Of a stretch of 64,000 nt of DNA, positions 11,172 through 22,990 are shown piece by piece. Origin of the DNA: Plotosus lineatus. Its lineage: Eukaryota > Chordata > Actinopteri > Siluriformes > Plotosidae. Each line of letters starts with the position of its first letter. Positions within the stretch are counted from its first letter, which is position 1. The notes under the pieces are model-generated. The model did not search any database. It was not told the DNA's origin and saw nothing but the letters and a program-made list of their open reading frames with translations. The stretch covers positions 31,160,001-31,224,000 of the forward strand of contig CM045733.1 in assembly GCA_024760905.1 (NCBI GenBank), in the 5' to 3' direction. A program made the position numbers and the translations under genes.

Positions 11172-12728
11172 CAAACTGGATTCCACAAAAGTTGGGACAC
11201 CATAAAAAACCGTGAATAAAAACTAAATACAATGATGTGGAAGTGCCAAATCTTAATATTTTATCCCGACTAGAACACAGATGACAGATCATAAGTTTAA
11301 ACTGAGAAAATGGATCATTTTAAGGGGAAGATATGTTGATTTTAAATTTCATGGTGTCAAGAAATCTAAAAAAAAAAAAGGTGCGACAGGTAGCAATAAG
11401 AGGCTGGAAAAAATAAATTGCACTTATAACAAAAAGCTGGAAGACCAATTACCACCAGTGACGTCCATTGGCAACATGACTGAGTATAAAAAGAGCTTCT
11501 CAGAATGGCAGTGTCTCTCAGAAGTGAAGATGGTTAGAGGATTACCAAATCCCCCGATGTCGCACATAAAGATAGTGGAGCAATTTCAGAAAGGTGTTTC
11601 CCAGTGAAAAACTGTAAAGAGTTAGAAGTTATCATACAGTGCATAACATCATCTGAAGATTGAGAGAATCTGGAACAATCTCCGTGCGTAAGGGTCGAGG
11701 CTGAACAACCAAACTGGATGCTCGTGATCTTCAGGCTCTTAAACAGCACTGCACCACAAACAGGAAAGCGACTGTAAGGGAAATCACAAAATGCGCTCAG
11801 AAATACTTCCAGAAACTATTGTCGGTGAACACAATCCACTGTGTCATCCACCGTTGCCAGCTGAAACTCTATAGTACAAAGAAGCAGCCATTTCTAAACA
11901 GGACCCAGAAGAGCAGGTGTTTTGGAGTGGAGGCAAGGAGGAAATCTCAGGTCAGACGAATCACGATTCGAAGTTCTTTATGGAAAACCGGGATGCCATG
12001 TCATCCGGACTAAAGAGGACAAGGACAACCCAAGTTGTTATCAGCGCTCAGTTCAGAAGCCTACATCTGTGATGGTATGTTGGTTGCATGAGTGTGTGTG
12101 GCATGTGCAGCTGTCACATCTGGAAAGGCACTTTCAATGCAGAAAGGTATACAGTATTCAGGTTATAGAACAACATATACTCCCATCCAAACATAATCTC
12201 TTTCAGAGAAGACCTTGCTTTTTTCAACACGATAATGCCAGACCACATGCAGCATCAATTGAAACATCATGATTACATAGGAAAAGGATCCAGGTATTGA
12301 AATGGCCAGCCTGCAGTCCACATCTTTCATCTATAAAGAACATTTGGCACATCAGAAAGAGAACGGTGCAACAAAGAAGGCCTAAGGGAGCTGAACAGTT
12401 AGAGGCCTTTATTAGACAAGAATGGGACAGCATTCCTATTTCTAAACTTGAGAAACTTGTCTCTTCGGTCCCCAGACATTTGCAGACTGTTGTAAGAAGA
12501 GGGGATGAAATGGCCTTGTCCCAACTTTTTTTGAGATTTTTTGACACCATGAAATTTAAAAGCAACATATTTTCCCCTTAAAATTATGCATTTTCTCAAT
12601 GTAAACTTTTTACCTGTCATCTATGTTCTATTCGGTATAGAATATTGAAATTTGGCACTTCCACATAATTGCATTTGGTTTTTATTGACAATTTTTATGG
12701 TGTCCCAACTTCTTTGGAATCCGGTTTG
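11172..12728 (+). mobile_element. Tc1-like DNA transposon with ~205-bp terminal inverted repeats
   Basis: The ends are TIRs starting CAAACTGGATTCCACAAAAG and ending in the complement of CAAACCGGATTCCAAAGAAG. They match over about 205 bp (11172-11375 and 12527-12728), including GTGGAAGTGCCAAAT and AAATTTCATGGTGTCAA. TA lies at both flanks (11170-11171, 12729-12730), as for Tc1/mariner. Between the TIRs is a decayed transposase. Confidence 0.93.
11570..12520 (+). pseudogene. Tc1-like transposase, inactive
   Basis: Transposase of the DDE type. Readable parts: the N-terminal helix-turn-helix region is scattered over frames (11580-11900). SDESRFEVLYGKPG (near 11960) has the first catalytic Asp. 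FFQHDNARPHAA (near 12225) has the second. LKWPACSPHLSSIKNIW (near 12300-12345) should contain the third acidic residue in PIENIW but has Lys (IKN). The C-terminal LEAFIRQEWDSIPISKLEKLV follows. Several frameshifts and the lost third acid make it dead. Confidence 0.85.
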
Positions 12729-12730
12729 TA

Positions 12731-13150
12731 GTTCCTCAGATATACAGTATGTGTAAAAACACATGCAAGTATGTGGGACATGCTGCTTACATTACTACTG
12801 AGCATTTACATGATGCCATGTGTCATGTTTAAATCAGGCTGTACAGACAAGCAGTCATTTTATCACAGAATTTTAACATAGATTAAGCAACACACACTGT
12901 TGTTTTATTGATTAAAGGGATCTATATAATTAGTACTAATTTAATGCACAACTAAACATGATTTAAAAGAGAGACGCAGCACTGGTAATTGATAACAGAA
13001 CTTTATTCAGAGAAATGGGAAGCGCCATTCCTGTCTAGCAGATGCTCCCCGATCGACCATTCACAATGAGGCGATGAGGGCGACACTTTATTTCTACTTG
13101 TGGACATTATTCCACTGTGTTCTTTGTCTCACAATAAAATAAGACAAGAA
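12731..13150. other. No gene seen
   Basis: AT-rich intronic-looking sequence with no motif recognised. Confidence 0.5.
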
Positions 13151-13153
13151 AGT

Positions 13154-13400
13154 CATTCATTCATTTTCTGAACCACTTAATCCTAATTAAAGTCCTGGAG
13201 TGGCTGGCGCCCATCCCAGCCAACTCTGGGCCAGGGCAGAGTACACCCTGGACAACTCACCCAGGCCATTGCAAGATAGAAACACGTAGTCAGCAATGCA
13301 GCCTACTCTTGATGAAAGTCAACAATGATTATTTTACTTTCCTCCTACCATAGACAGTGAGAGACATTGATAACCCAATTAGCTGCACTGGGGGAGGTTA
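13154..13400 (-). mobile_element. tRNA-SINE family A, tail-A type, head missing
   Basis: Plus strand reads CATTCATTCATTTTCTGAAC, CTGGCGCCCATCCCAGCC, GAGTACACCCTGGACAAC and AGTCAACAATGATTATTTTA, ending TTAGCTGCACTGGGGG. This is an antisense body plus tail A. Confidence 0.85.
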
Positions 13401-14594
13401 AGAAAGTGTAAAATCTAAAGGGATTTGGGCAATTCTCTGCTGTTACCAAAATAGTCCCATTTTGACTGATCAAAATATATACCTGTTAAGTCCTAATGAA
13501 AATTTACCGTCCAGTCATTGTTCTGCTGTGCTCTATTGCTACCTGCTAGTGCCCCCTGTTGATCAAGTTTGGTTCCCTCTTGGTAAAGTTGGTGCAAGAG
13601 CATTTCAGGACCACTTTCATCAGGCAAACAACACAGAAGGTTCAGTGGATCCCTCTGCGAAGGTGATGGCTTGTCTGGGAAATTTGAAACTTTCCAGTTT
13701 GGTGTTGAGGTAGCATTTTCTTTTGTCTGCCTGTTTATGGTACTTAGGCCTGATGCTTGTTGTTTCCTTGAATCTTCCACCCTCTTTCCCACTACATTGG
13801 TTGGCCATTCTTGTCTATTCAAATATATATCTGTGTATATCTTCATTCCACTGAGGATCTGTTAAGTCATAACTGTATGCTTTTTCACTTGAATTTAGCT
13901 AAAAATAATGTGCACTGGCACTGCATTCATTACCTCCTGATTCTGTTTGCTGTTATTGCAAGAATGGTATTCAGGTTGTGCTACATCATCCCGTATAATC
14001 TCAAAGCGTCTTGCCGGAATCGTGTGCGAAGATGCCTGCCCCCACAATCAGCTAGAGGCATCACAAATGGAAATTATCTGGAAACATATTTACACTGATG
14101 TGAAGTATTGCACTGAAAAAGCAGTGAATATGATTGCCCTTCTTTAAGTAGAAATAAAAATGGGATGAAAAAAGCAGAAGGATATAAGCTTGAGATGAGT
14201 CTCCAGTGGTGTGTAATGCCCTTAGTACACATTAGTGCTTCAGGTTTGCGTATGTATGGCTTACCTGTATACATGGCAGTGGGAAAGAATAATGGAAATA
14301 TAAATAAATAATGTTTTCTTTAGTTGGAATATTAATAATTTTAAGGACTTTCAAATAAATATTTAAATTATTTTGACTTTTATACTGCATATAATAAAGA
14401 AATATTTATATGCTTCTCATTACTGGAATTTAAGCCAAATGGACTGGGATGATAAACTCAACTTTATTGCCATTCACCCACATTTCGGGTGTGTAGTCAA
14501 ACGGGATGTCATTTGGTATGAGCTCCAGGTGCTGTAGAGTTATTATAAAATAAGTATATTATTTTACCTTAATTTTAGATTTTATATTATTTTA
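13401..14594. other. No gene assigned; unique-looking sequence
   Basis: Overlapping ORFs at 13462-13713 (+) and 13493-13846 (-) have no family signature. Neither has splice context or codon bias that would support a gene. Confidence 0.45.
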
Positions 14595-14596
14595 TG

Positions 14597-14885
14597 CAGG
14601 CAGTAGTGACCTGATGGTAAAGGTGCTGGATCACTGACCCTAAGGTTGGGCATTCAAGCCCCACTCTCAACGGGTTGTCATTGTCCCCCTAGTGCAGCTA
14701 ATTGAGTTATCAAACGCCTGCCATGTCTCTCCCTGTCTATGTGGAAGCATGTTAAAGAACCATTTCTGACTTTCAACAAGAGTAGGCTGCATAGCCGACA
14801 ACGTGTTTCCGCCCTGTGATGGCCTAGCGAGCTATCCAGGGTGTACTCTTGCCCGGAGTCTGCTGGGATGAGCACCACTGGCCAG
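14597..14885 (+). mobile_element. tRNA-SINE family A, head and body
   Basis: Starts GCAGGCAGTAGTGACCTGAT with a tRNA-like head (box B-like GGCATTCAAGCCCC, mutated). The body follows, with AAAGAACCATTTCTGACTTT, CAAGAGTAGGCTGCATAGCC, CCGCCCTGTGATGGCCTAGC and CCAGGGTGTACTCTTGCCCG. Tail A is lost after 14885. Confidence 0.8.
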
Positions 14886-15153
14886 AAAGTGCATCGGATT
14901 ATAAGGCACAACAACAAGGGACGATGGGCGACAGCCCTTTGCCTTGCATAAGGTCCACCGGATTATAAGGTGCAATAGGCAAAACAGAAAACAGATAAGT
15001 CAAACTTGATTCAATTCTCACAGTAACTCTGATCAGTGTTTAGTTATAACACATAAAATATAAAATAAAACAATTCACAATAACTCTCATCATTGTTCAG
15101 CTGTAAATAAAACAATAAACTCACTTTTTCAGTTAATTTCTCTTCCACAAATA

Positions 15154-15286
15154 CAGTAGGCCCTCGTTATTCGCAGGGGTTTGGTTCTGGCCCCTCCCGC
15201 GAATGAAGATAATCTGCGAGTTCTGTACCCGGAAGTAAAACCCCATGTATCATATTACATGCGTGAATGATCAACCCGGAAGTAAA

Positions 15287-15359
<73 letters not shown>

Positions 15360-15410
15360 AAATAGAACCATTTTCAAAAATGCCCACTAGAAGGATACAT
15401 TGAATTATTT
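15154..15410 (+). mobile_element. Tigger/pogo-like MITE (family T2), 3'-truncated
   Basis: TA then CAGTAGGCCCTCGTTATTCG, with CGCGAATGAAGATAATCTGC and CCCGGAAGTAAAACCCCATG, as in the T2 copies at 29552 and 39275. A GT array expanded inside it (15291-15356). The similarity stops soon after AAAATGCCCACTAGAAGG. Confidence 0.8.
15291..15356. repeat. (GT)n microsatellite
   Basis: About 33 uninterrupted GT units inside the T2 element. Confidence 0.97.
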
Positions 15411-15561
15411 GTGAGGCAGTGTGATATGGCAGAGTGGATTTATTATTCAAACACTTAGGCAGCGCGCTTCAACTGAAGTAAGCGTGCGGTTTGTGTTTAT
15501 AGGGAGTAGGACTGAATTCAGGTATAAACTGCATTCAGCCCGAGCAGCTCAGCGACGCCCC

Positions 15562-16254
15562 TCAGCCGGAACAGGCAGAGAACAGAGTTAGATAGTTAGA
15601 GAGCGTTACAGTACAAACAAGGATTGTTGAGCCTAGGTGCTTAAAATCCTCCACCTTCTTTATCTCTGCTCCCTGTAACCTCACCGTCCCTCTTGGGTCC
15701 TTCTCATTCACACACATGTGTTCTGTCTTACTGAGGCTAACCTTCATTCTTCTCCTATCCAGGGCATACCTCCACCTCTCTAGATTTCCCTCCACTTGTT
15801 CTCTGCTCTTACTACAGATCATAATGTCATCCGCAAACATCATAGTCCATGGAGATTCTTGTCTAAACTCGTCTGTCAGCCTGTCTATCACCATAGCGAA
15901 CAAGAAGGGGCTCAGAGCTAATCCTTGATGCAGTCCCACTTCCAACTTGAATTCTTTGGTCACGCCGACAGCATACCTCACCGCTGTCTTACATCTCCCA
16001 TACATGTCCTGCACCACTCTAACATACTTCTCTGCCACTCCAGACTTCCTCATGCAATACCATAGTTCTTCTCTTGACACCCTGTCATATGCTTTCTCCA
16101 GGTCCTCAAAGGCACAATGCAGCTCCCTCTGACCTTCTCTGTACTTCTCTTTTAACATCCTCAAAGCAAACACTGCATCTGTGGTGCTCTTTCTTGGCAT
16201 GAAACTAAACTGTTGTTCACAAATGCTGACCTCTGCCCTTAGTCTAGCTTCCAA
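15562..16254 (-). pseudogene. RT core of the RTE fragment, 230-codon open segment
   Basis: Contains motif A (CAFEDLEKAYDRV), motif B (GLHQGLALSPFLFAM) and the FADD box. It begins with MEARLRAEVSICEQQF, which is internal to the original ORF, and its last ~20 codons come from non-LINE flanking sequence. The endonuclease and C-terminal domains are missing. Confidence 0.8.
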
Positions 16255-16800
16255 TATTCATCGTATGGCTCATCAACTTTATCCCTCTGTAGTTGCCACA
16301 ACTCTGCACGTCTCCCTTGTTCTTAAAAATGGGCACCAGCACACTTCTCCTCCATTCCTACATTCCTCTGGCATCTGCTCACTCTCTAGGACCTTGTTGA
16401 ATGTTCTTGTCAGAAAATCTACTGCTACCTCTCCTAGACACTTCCATACCTCCACAGGTATGTCATCAGGACCAACTGCCTTTCCACTCTTCATCCTCTT
16501 CAATGCCCTCCTCACTTCACCCTTAGTAATCTTTGCAACTTCCTTCTCCTCAACAGTCACCTCTTCTACTCTTTTTTTCTCTCATTTTCCTCCTTCATCA
16601 GCTCTTCAAAGTACTCTTTCCATCTTCCCAGCACACTTCTGTCATCAGTCAATACATTTCCCTCTCTGTCCTTTATCACTCTAACTTGCTGCACATCCTT
16701 CCCATCTCTATTTCTCTGCTGTGCCAACCTGTATAAATCATCTTATCCCTCCTTACTCTCCAACCGAGCATACAAGTCATCATACCTCTCCAGTGACGCA
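15605..16800 (-). mobile_element. Expander-like RTE LINE fragment, both ends lost
   Basis: On the minus strand it runs from the endonuclease-RT linker (near 16790) through the RT to EDFKHLGSTI near 15640, then stops abruptly without the C-terminal domain or tail. It is therefore a deletion remnant, not a complete 3' end. An open segment at 16254-15562 (-) has MPRKSTTDAVFALRMLKEKY, DLEKAYDRVSREELWY, VGLHQGLALSPFLF and MMFADDIMICSKS, with the catalytic FADD kept. Segment 16560-16279 has SGKAVGPDDIPVEVWKCLGE. A gap or frameshift near 16260 separates the two. Confidence 0.87.
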
Positions 16801-16956
16801 TAAATGAGTAATTGCTATGTCCTTTGACCTTTAAGCTCAAACGGTGCCATATATAAGTACTTTATTAAACAAAGCAAAGACATTGAAGAAAAAAACAGAA
16901 AAACAAAACGGATGTAATCAGATGACATTTGCTTTTTTTTCTGTTACCAAGATATA

Positions 16957-17168
16957 CAGTGGTACCTCACCTTATGAAAGATCCAACAAAAATCCAAAAA
17001 ATCCAGGTTACGAAATGCATTTACCAAAAATTTCCGTCTCTGAATACGAAACAAATTGACATTACGAAACGCGCCAGCTCAAAAATTCAAACAATGCACG
17101 AGTTGCTCTCCTATTTGCAAGCTCCCAACATCACGGCCCGCTGGCCTCCCATTGGCTATTATGGCGAG
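16957..17168 (+). mobile_element. Tigger/pogo-like MITE (family T1), left end only
   Basis: TA then CAGTGGTACCTCACCTTATG, CCAGGTTACGAAATGC, AACGCGCCAGCTCAAAAATT, GAGTTGCTCTCCTATTTGC and GGCCCGCTGGCCTCCCATTG. It matches the left end of the complete T1 element at 53722 and is cut at 17168 by a SINE tail. Confidence 0.8.
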
Positions 17169-17280
17169 CTGCCTAGGGTGTAGTTTGCCCTCGCCCAGAG
17201 TCGGCTGCGATGGGTGCTAGCCTCCTCGCGACCCTAATTAAGATTAAGCGATTACAGAAAATGAACTGAACTGAACTCAC
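17169..17280 (+). mobile_element. tRNA-SINE family A, tail-A fragment
   Basis: Only the 3' part: GGGTGTAGTTTGCCCTCGCC, CGACCCTAATTAAGATTAAG, then AAAATGAACTGAACTGAACT. The tail repeat is ACTGA here. Confidence 0.82.
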
Positions 17281-17502
17281 TCTGCACTGCTGGTTGTTGT
17301 TAGACAGGACAGCTGCTGTTCCTGAAGCCACAGGTAGTCTGTTAGTAAATTCCCAATGTTCAAATTGTAGAAATTGTTCCAATGTTCACATTGTAGAAAT
17401 CTTCTTAAATTCATTCACCCTAATGAAATATCTACAGATAAACAAGTTGGGCTGTTAAAATATGCATAGATGCAATAAAAGGTAATAGAGAATGTGGCAT
17501 TC

Positions 17503-17853
17503 ACCGAGGCAGTGGTGGTCTAGTGGTATAGGGCGCTGGATCGCTGATCCAAAGGTTGGGGGTTCGAGTCCCACTCTCCACAAGGTTGTCACTGTCCCCC
17601 CAGTGCTGCTAACTGGGTTATCAAAGGTGGGCCATGTCTCTCACTGTCTATGGTGAGAGGCATGTAAAAGAACCATTGCTGACTTTCGTAAAGAGTAGCT
17701 GCAAAGTCGTCAGCGTGTTTCTGTCCCTTGCTAAAAGGGTTGTGACAGGAAGAGCATCCGACGTAAAAACCTCTGCCAAATCAAACGTGCGAATCAGATG
17801 ATTCGCTGTGGCGACTCCCGAGGAACAGGGAAAAAGCCGAAAGGAAGACAGAC
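17503..17853 (+). mobile_element. tRNA-SINE with RTE-derived 3' half (tail B), 16-bp target duplication
   Basis: Flanked by AGAGAATGTGGCATTC at 17487-17502 and 17854-17869. The head resembles a tRNA with pol III boxes: A-like TGGTCTAGTGG and B-like GGTTCGAGTCC (17572-17582). After the shared SINE body comes GGGTTGTGACAGGAAGAGCA, which matches the 5' UTR of the RTE LINE (58541-58600, reversed). Then GATTCGCTGTGGCGACTCCC and GCCGAAAGG match the LINE 3' tail (2875-2913). The SINE therefore carries both LINE ends and should be mobilised by the RTE machinery (inference). Confidence 0.9.
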
Positions 17854-17869
17854 AGAGAATGTGGCATTC

Positions 17870-18836
17870 CAGGGAAAAGAAGTGGTAATACACCATTGCG
17901 GAGGAAAAGTGAGTGAAATGAGTGAATAAAAGCATGGTCTTCATGTTTTATAAGAGTTAAAAAAATAAACATTATATCCTGTGTGCCATGTGGATTGGAA
18001 GCATTTGTAAACCAATTACTGGTTGATCATATCACAGTATAAAGCTCTCATATACTCATATATTCCACTCTACTGCTCTCACTGCTAAGTAACATAAGTG
18101 AAATTGAAAGGTCAGCCTAAAACCTTTGCAGGGAGTCTTTTGCTCCCCACGGAGCGATAATTGAATGAACACCTGGCAGCTGGCAAACTAGCCTGCAATA
18201 AGAGAGAAAAATTCTCATTCGTGTACTCTTGTTTATAGCTAAGTTTTTACAGCAGCATTTAAGGAGGGTTTTTTGTTTGTCAAATGAATACTGTGATAAT
18301 TTTTTAATCTGGACACCATTTTCCCATTTGTTTGCTCCAGTTCTGTATTGTTCAGTTGATTAATGCATGGTGACACATGTTTTCATATGTTTAAAATAAG
18401 AAATGTCAGCCAGAATTAATGAAGTCTATTTCCAAGTAGCAAAAAAACTTTTTACATTAGAACTATGACAATATTCTTCTTCTTGAGTTTTGTGACTTTT
18501 TGTTTTGTTAACATCAGAAAGCATCTCCTGTGCATTAATTAACTAGATTCACTGAATAGGATGCTGCACCAGAGACCGATAGAAGAGTAAGTTATAAAGA
18601 ATAACTGTCGAAATTTCTTTACAGTTGTTGAGGAAAGTAAACATATTTCCTGGAGGGATATTGTCTATGTTCTCAGGCACTTGATAATATTGATAATAAT
18701 TTGAGCTTGCTTGTAGTGAGAAAGCTACAACAATTTCGAACAGTTGATTGACATAATGTATAGCTTGTGAGTGTTGATTTGTCTGTGCTACCATAAATCG
18801 TGACCACTAATATACATATACATATAATAAAATACA
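17870..18836. other. No gene seen
   Basis: AT-rich unique-looking sequence. A short minus ORF (18549-18794) has no motif. Confidence 0.5.
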
Positions 18837-18837
18837 T

Positions 18838-18874
18838 TCATACATACATACATACATACATACGTACATACATA
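18838..18874. repeat. (CATA)n microsatellite
   Basis: About nine tetranucleotide units just left of the T4 repeat end. Confidence 0.93.
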
Positions 18875-19090
18875 CAGGGATCCCTCACTTTTCGCGATTA
18901 ATTGGGACTGAGATCCCCATGTGACTATTGAAATCCGCGAAATAGGATCAACCCCCCTGACTGACGTGTATAATACCAATAAATGCATATTCAAGACTAT
19001 AAATGCTTATAATAACAATTAACCATTAAAAAACAATGCATTACACGTAAATAAAATATAAATACACACACATACAGACGCGCGCGTTCA
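18875..19090 (+). mobile_element. Tigger-like repeat (family T4), left part
   Basis: TA then CAGGGATCCCTCACTTTTCG, a terminus of the type seen in pogo/Tigger elements. It is followed by AAATCCGCGAAATAGGATC and AATAAATGCATATTCAAGAC. The inner portion recurs at 45005-45117 (ATAAATACTTATAATAACAA and neighbours). The right end is not identified. Confidence 0.6.
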
Positions 19091-19099
19091 CACACTCAG

Positions 19100-20785
19100 A
19101 TGTGCACCTCACAACAATGTAACTAGTTTTGCATGGAAATTTTGGGTTGTTTTTTGTTTTTATTGGTTATTTATTTATTTATTTTGCATAATTGGCCTTG
19201 TTTTTGTGGCATTTTCCTTAACTTTTCCCCCATTCTTCCTTAATTTCTTTATTTTTTGATTCGATTAATATATTTTTAAAGAAAACGCGATGCAGTACTA
19301 TAAAGTACTATAAAAAAATCTTGATGATCACTGGCGATGTGATCACTGGTTGCCCCACTTTGAAATAATTTTATGTAAAACCATGAGCAGTATTTACCAA
19401 TTTCTGTCCATGAAGTATAGATCCATGATTGTGTCTAATTCACTAATAAACTGTTTTTTAATTAATCATTATCTTATATTATTTTAGTTTATTATCAAAT
19501 GAAAAAGAGTCCAACCAAGACTGCAGGTTCGGGATCTCATCAAAGTAGAACTAAGGAACAAAGGAGTCCCAGTTGAAAACTGACAAAAGCTTGCATAGGA
19601 TTGAAGAGTCTCTGGGATGCTCCACAGCAGTGTGAAAAGCTTTGAAACCTGCAGGATAAATAGAGTAAAGGAAGCAATATTGCCTTAAAAAACAAAACAC
19701 CAAACTAACAAAAAAACAATCAAACAAAACAAACAAACAAAAAACCCCAACAACACAGAACAGGAACTTCATGTGAATTCATGTGTGACAAAGTCCTTGT
19801 GCAAATGCAGTTGGACTTGAGGCCCACGTTCGTCACATACTTTACCCCCACCCACCCATCTTTAAAATAAATTGTCATCAGTTTTATGTTTTCATGAAGC
19901 ATAGGATATTTAGACACAGCAATAATGAACTGCTTTGCATGTTGGTGTTGGAAGAATAATTTAACTCTTGTTGACCTAATTGTTCCCTACAGAAAATGCT
20001 TTTGTGAACTCGGTGTTTATTGGCATCTGTCCATCAGCGATGTCTTTAAAATCTGATTTGTAGTTGATTAAATCACATCGACTGAAAATGTTCAGTTCAG
20101 TTTAATTCTGTATCATACCACTTTGCATTGCTTGAAAAAAAGGAGTCATCATGCCTTTCAGTGAATTTCTTGAGGCTCTTGAATTTTCTTCAGGTTGTTG
20201 CCTGTTTCTCATTGTTTCCTGTGTACGCATCACTTTAGACCAGTTAATGACCTCTTCTCTGCTACTGCTAGAGTACGTGATCAGTTCTTCTGGATCGTAG
20301 CTGTATTTTTATCACACATTTGTCTTGAACATTTTCTTATGTCTGGTTAAAATCGTATCTTACATATACAGTGTACAGAAATTTATTTCCATCACCAAGT
20401 ATGCCTTCCAAGGCACTTGGCAGTTGTAGTGATACAAAGAGTCTTACAACTGCTCCTGCATTCCATATAAATGCTACCCCTTTGTCAGATCACCTGCTGT
20501 CATGGTGTGAATTTTTATTGCACTTTAAGTGACATCCGGATTTCATTGCAGGATTTCTATACCCCCCACCCCCACCCCCACCCCCCATCCCCCACTCCCA
20601 ACGTACTGCTAGCTGTTTAAAGTTTAATGTCAGTTGGCCGCAATGTGTTCTAAGAGTCCCGAAAGACATGGCACAATATGAAAGACACATCTGAAGTAAT
20701 CAATATGATTTCAAAAAAGACATTTGATGTTCTTATTTATCTGAGAGAAGAGGCGGCTAGACAAACAGATGTAACAGAAACATCA
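19100..20785. other. No gene seen; AT-rich with homopolymers
   Basis: ORFs here are short and low in complexity. There is a C-rich tract at 20562-20600 and an A/C-rich tract at 19680-19750. Confidence 0.5.
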
Positions 20786-20789
<4 letters not shown>

Positions 20790-20825
<36 letters not shown>

Positions 20826-20840
20826 GCACACACACACATT
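20790..20840. repeat. (CA)n microsatellite
   Basis: About 25 CA units with a CGCG interruption near 20823. Confidence 0.96.
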
Positions 20841-21342
20841 AATTCCAGGTTGTAAGGCAACAAAATAGGAAAATATTCCAAGGGATAATTACTTTTGTCA
20901 CCGTACTTTACTAATCTTATGCATAGTGTAGTAAATAAATGGGTGAGAAAATAGAAAGCTGGAACTTCACAAACGTGTTAACTGTGAGACAGCAGTCCAA
21001 TCCTCAGTAAACAAAGAGTACTTGTCCTTCATCATTTCTCTCTGTTTATTTCTCCCTGAGAGGGAAGAGAACACAAACAACAGATAAGAAAAAAAAAATT
21101 ACTTTTTCTTTTGAGAGATAAATTTACACGCTGGGCAGTTTTACATATCGCTTATGGTTGGTCCTCTCCCATGACAAATCGGATTTGATTTGAGTGTTGA
21201 ATACTATTTATTTGTATTAATTAATTTTATAAGATTTTCTAAATCTGGCCCACCTATGCCTTAGCTGTGGGGTGGGGGTGGGAGGGGCACAGTATCATCT
21301 AATGGGAAATATGACTAAAAGGGACGGATCGATAAGAGACAT

Positions 21343-21343
<1 letters not shown>

Positions 21344-21403
<60 letters not shown>
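21344..21403. repeat. (GA)n microsatellite
   Basis: About 30 GA units. The Arg/Glu ORF across it is an artefact. Confidence 0.97.
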
Positions 21404-21406
<3 letters not shown>

Positions 21407-22535
21407 CCTAATGCACACTGTACAATTTTCATCCCAGTTTCCTACTCATTACTCAGCTACTCATTCTTTTCTGTGCAACTGTACATGTAGTGTGTATTGT
21501 GTAGTAATTTGATTTTCTTGGTCTGCCAGCAATCCGAGGAGCTCTGATATTTTCAAGCATATTTTTATTCTTTTGAGAATAAACCCTGTAGTATGAATCT
21601 AGTTACAGTGATGTAGCATTCAGAATAATATTGAGAATAATGCCTGTGCAAAATGAAAGTCCGAGCAGTCATCTTCAAGTCAAATGTCTGAAAGGTCATA
21701 ATTCATCTGGTCGTGGCGGAGAGCAAGGCCAAAATATAAGTACAACAGTGTTATTTCGACTCGGCGTTACTCTGTTGGCATGTAAACAGAACATGAATCC
21801 TGACAACACAAGATTTAAAAAAAAAAAAAGGAATATTTCTTTTCCCTCTCCATGAATTGCATGCCTTATAGCAGTATTTTTTCTCTCCATTTTTTTCTGA
21901 GTTCTCTTTTTTACCTATACAAAAGAGTAAAATTCACCAAATCAAATTTCATTTCATAAAATGCAGGATTTGCAGATCAACAATGATTTTGTTGGAATTT
22001 CTAAAGGTGAAGTATGTAGTATGTGTCCTATGTACAAGGACTTGTGTAATGTCTAATTTCTACAGAACAAACAACTAATTAGAATTAAAGTTGTGTGGTG
22101 TGAGAGAAGCAGCAATTTGAAGATTTATTAGTCCTGTTGTGTTCACTCATCCTCAAAGGAAAAGGCATGTGAGAGATATAGCTATTGATTAAAGAATGTC
22201 TGTGTAGATTCTCCATAAAGTCCACGTTATGGCAGTCTTGAGTGTTTAAGTTGAACGTCTATCATCTAAAAGGTTTTTTTTTTTTTTTTTGGATGGGGAG
22301 TCCCAGGAGTATTTAACCTCTAGACATTTTGAAACCTGAGAAGTTACCTCCTGTCATCATGCAGGTCGTTGGGATTACCTCGGTCAAGGTGTGCATGAGG
22401 GATAAACCATCTATGAACAGATCTCAATACAGACAGACAGTGCTAAGTGTCTTAAGCCACTACCTCTGTTCAAGGACAGTCATTCTGGTTGGACGCGGAG
22501 AGAAATAATTCATTATTTCCATTTTATTTATTATT
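21404..22535. other. No gene seen
   Basis: AT-rich. There is a T homopolymer at 22272-22291. ORFs have no recognisable content. Confidence 0.5.
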
Positions 22536-22990
22536 TGAGTCTTCTTCTTCTTTTCCTTTCGACTTTTCCCTTCACGGGTTGCCACAGCAAACCATCCGCC
22601 TCCATCTCACCCTATCCTCTGTATCTTCTACTCTTACTCCAACTATCTTCATGTCCTCCTTCACCAGATCCATAAATCTTCTCTTTGGTCTTCCTCTCGG
22701 CCTTTTGTCTGGTAGTTCCAATCATGCTTTTCCTCTTTTCTCTCTGCCTTCGGACATGCCTCCCGCCTCTACATCTTCGACCTCTCCTTCTTCGACCAAC
22801 AGTAGTCCAATTTCCACCAGCACCCTATTGGTTAACAGCACTGATGGCGGTCGTTGTTAACCTGGGCCTTGACCGATCCGGTATCAAATTTGTCTTTACG
22901 GTTTGCATTTTGTATTCTGGCAAAAGTTTTACGCCGGATGCCCTTCCTGTCGCAACCTTCTGCATTTATCCAGGCTTGGGACCGGTGTGA
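22536..22990 (-). mobile_element. Expander-like RTE LINE, extreme internal deletion
   Basis: On the minus strand the 5' UTR and leader (CCGGTCCCAAGCCTGGATAA, TGCGACAGGAAGGGCATCCG, GGAGGCATGTCCGAAGGCAG) run straight into the last ORF codons (GRPKRRF, LVKEDMKIVG) and the 3' tail with CTT/GAA repeats. About 2.5 kb of endonuclease and RT is absent. It resembles the deletion copy at 33486-34290 but with a different junction (near 22735). Confidence 0.85.

Noticed and set aside
13462..13846. Overlapping ORFs of 83 and 117 codons in unique-looking DNA
   Set aside because: No motif, no splice context, no partner ORF; length is compatible with chance.
17511..17585. tRNA genes at the SINE heads (also 28456, 42047, 55934, 37019, 44692)
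   Set aside because: They carry A- and B-box-like motifs but no tRNA acceptor stem closes, and each is continuous with a SINE body and target duplication.
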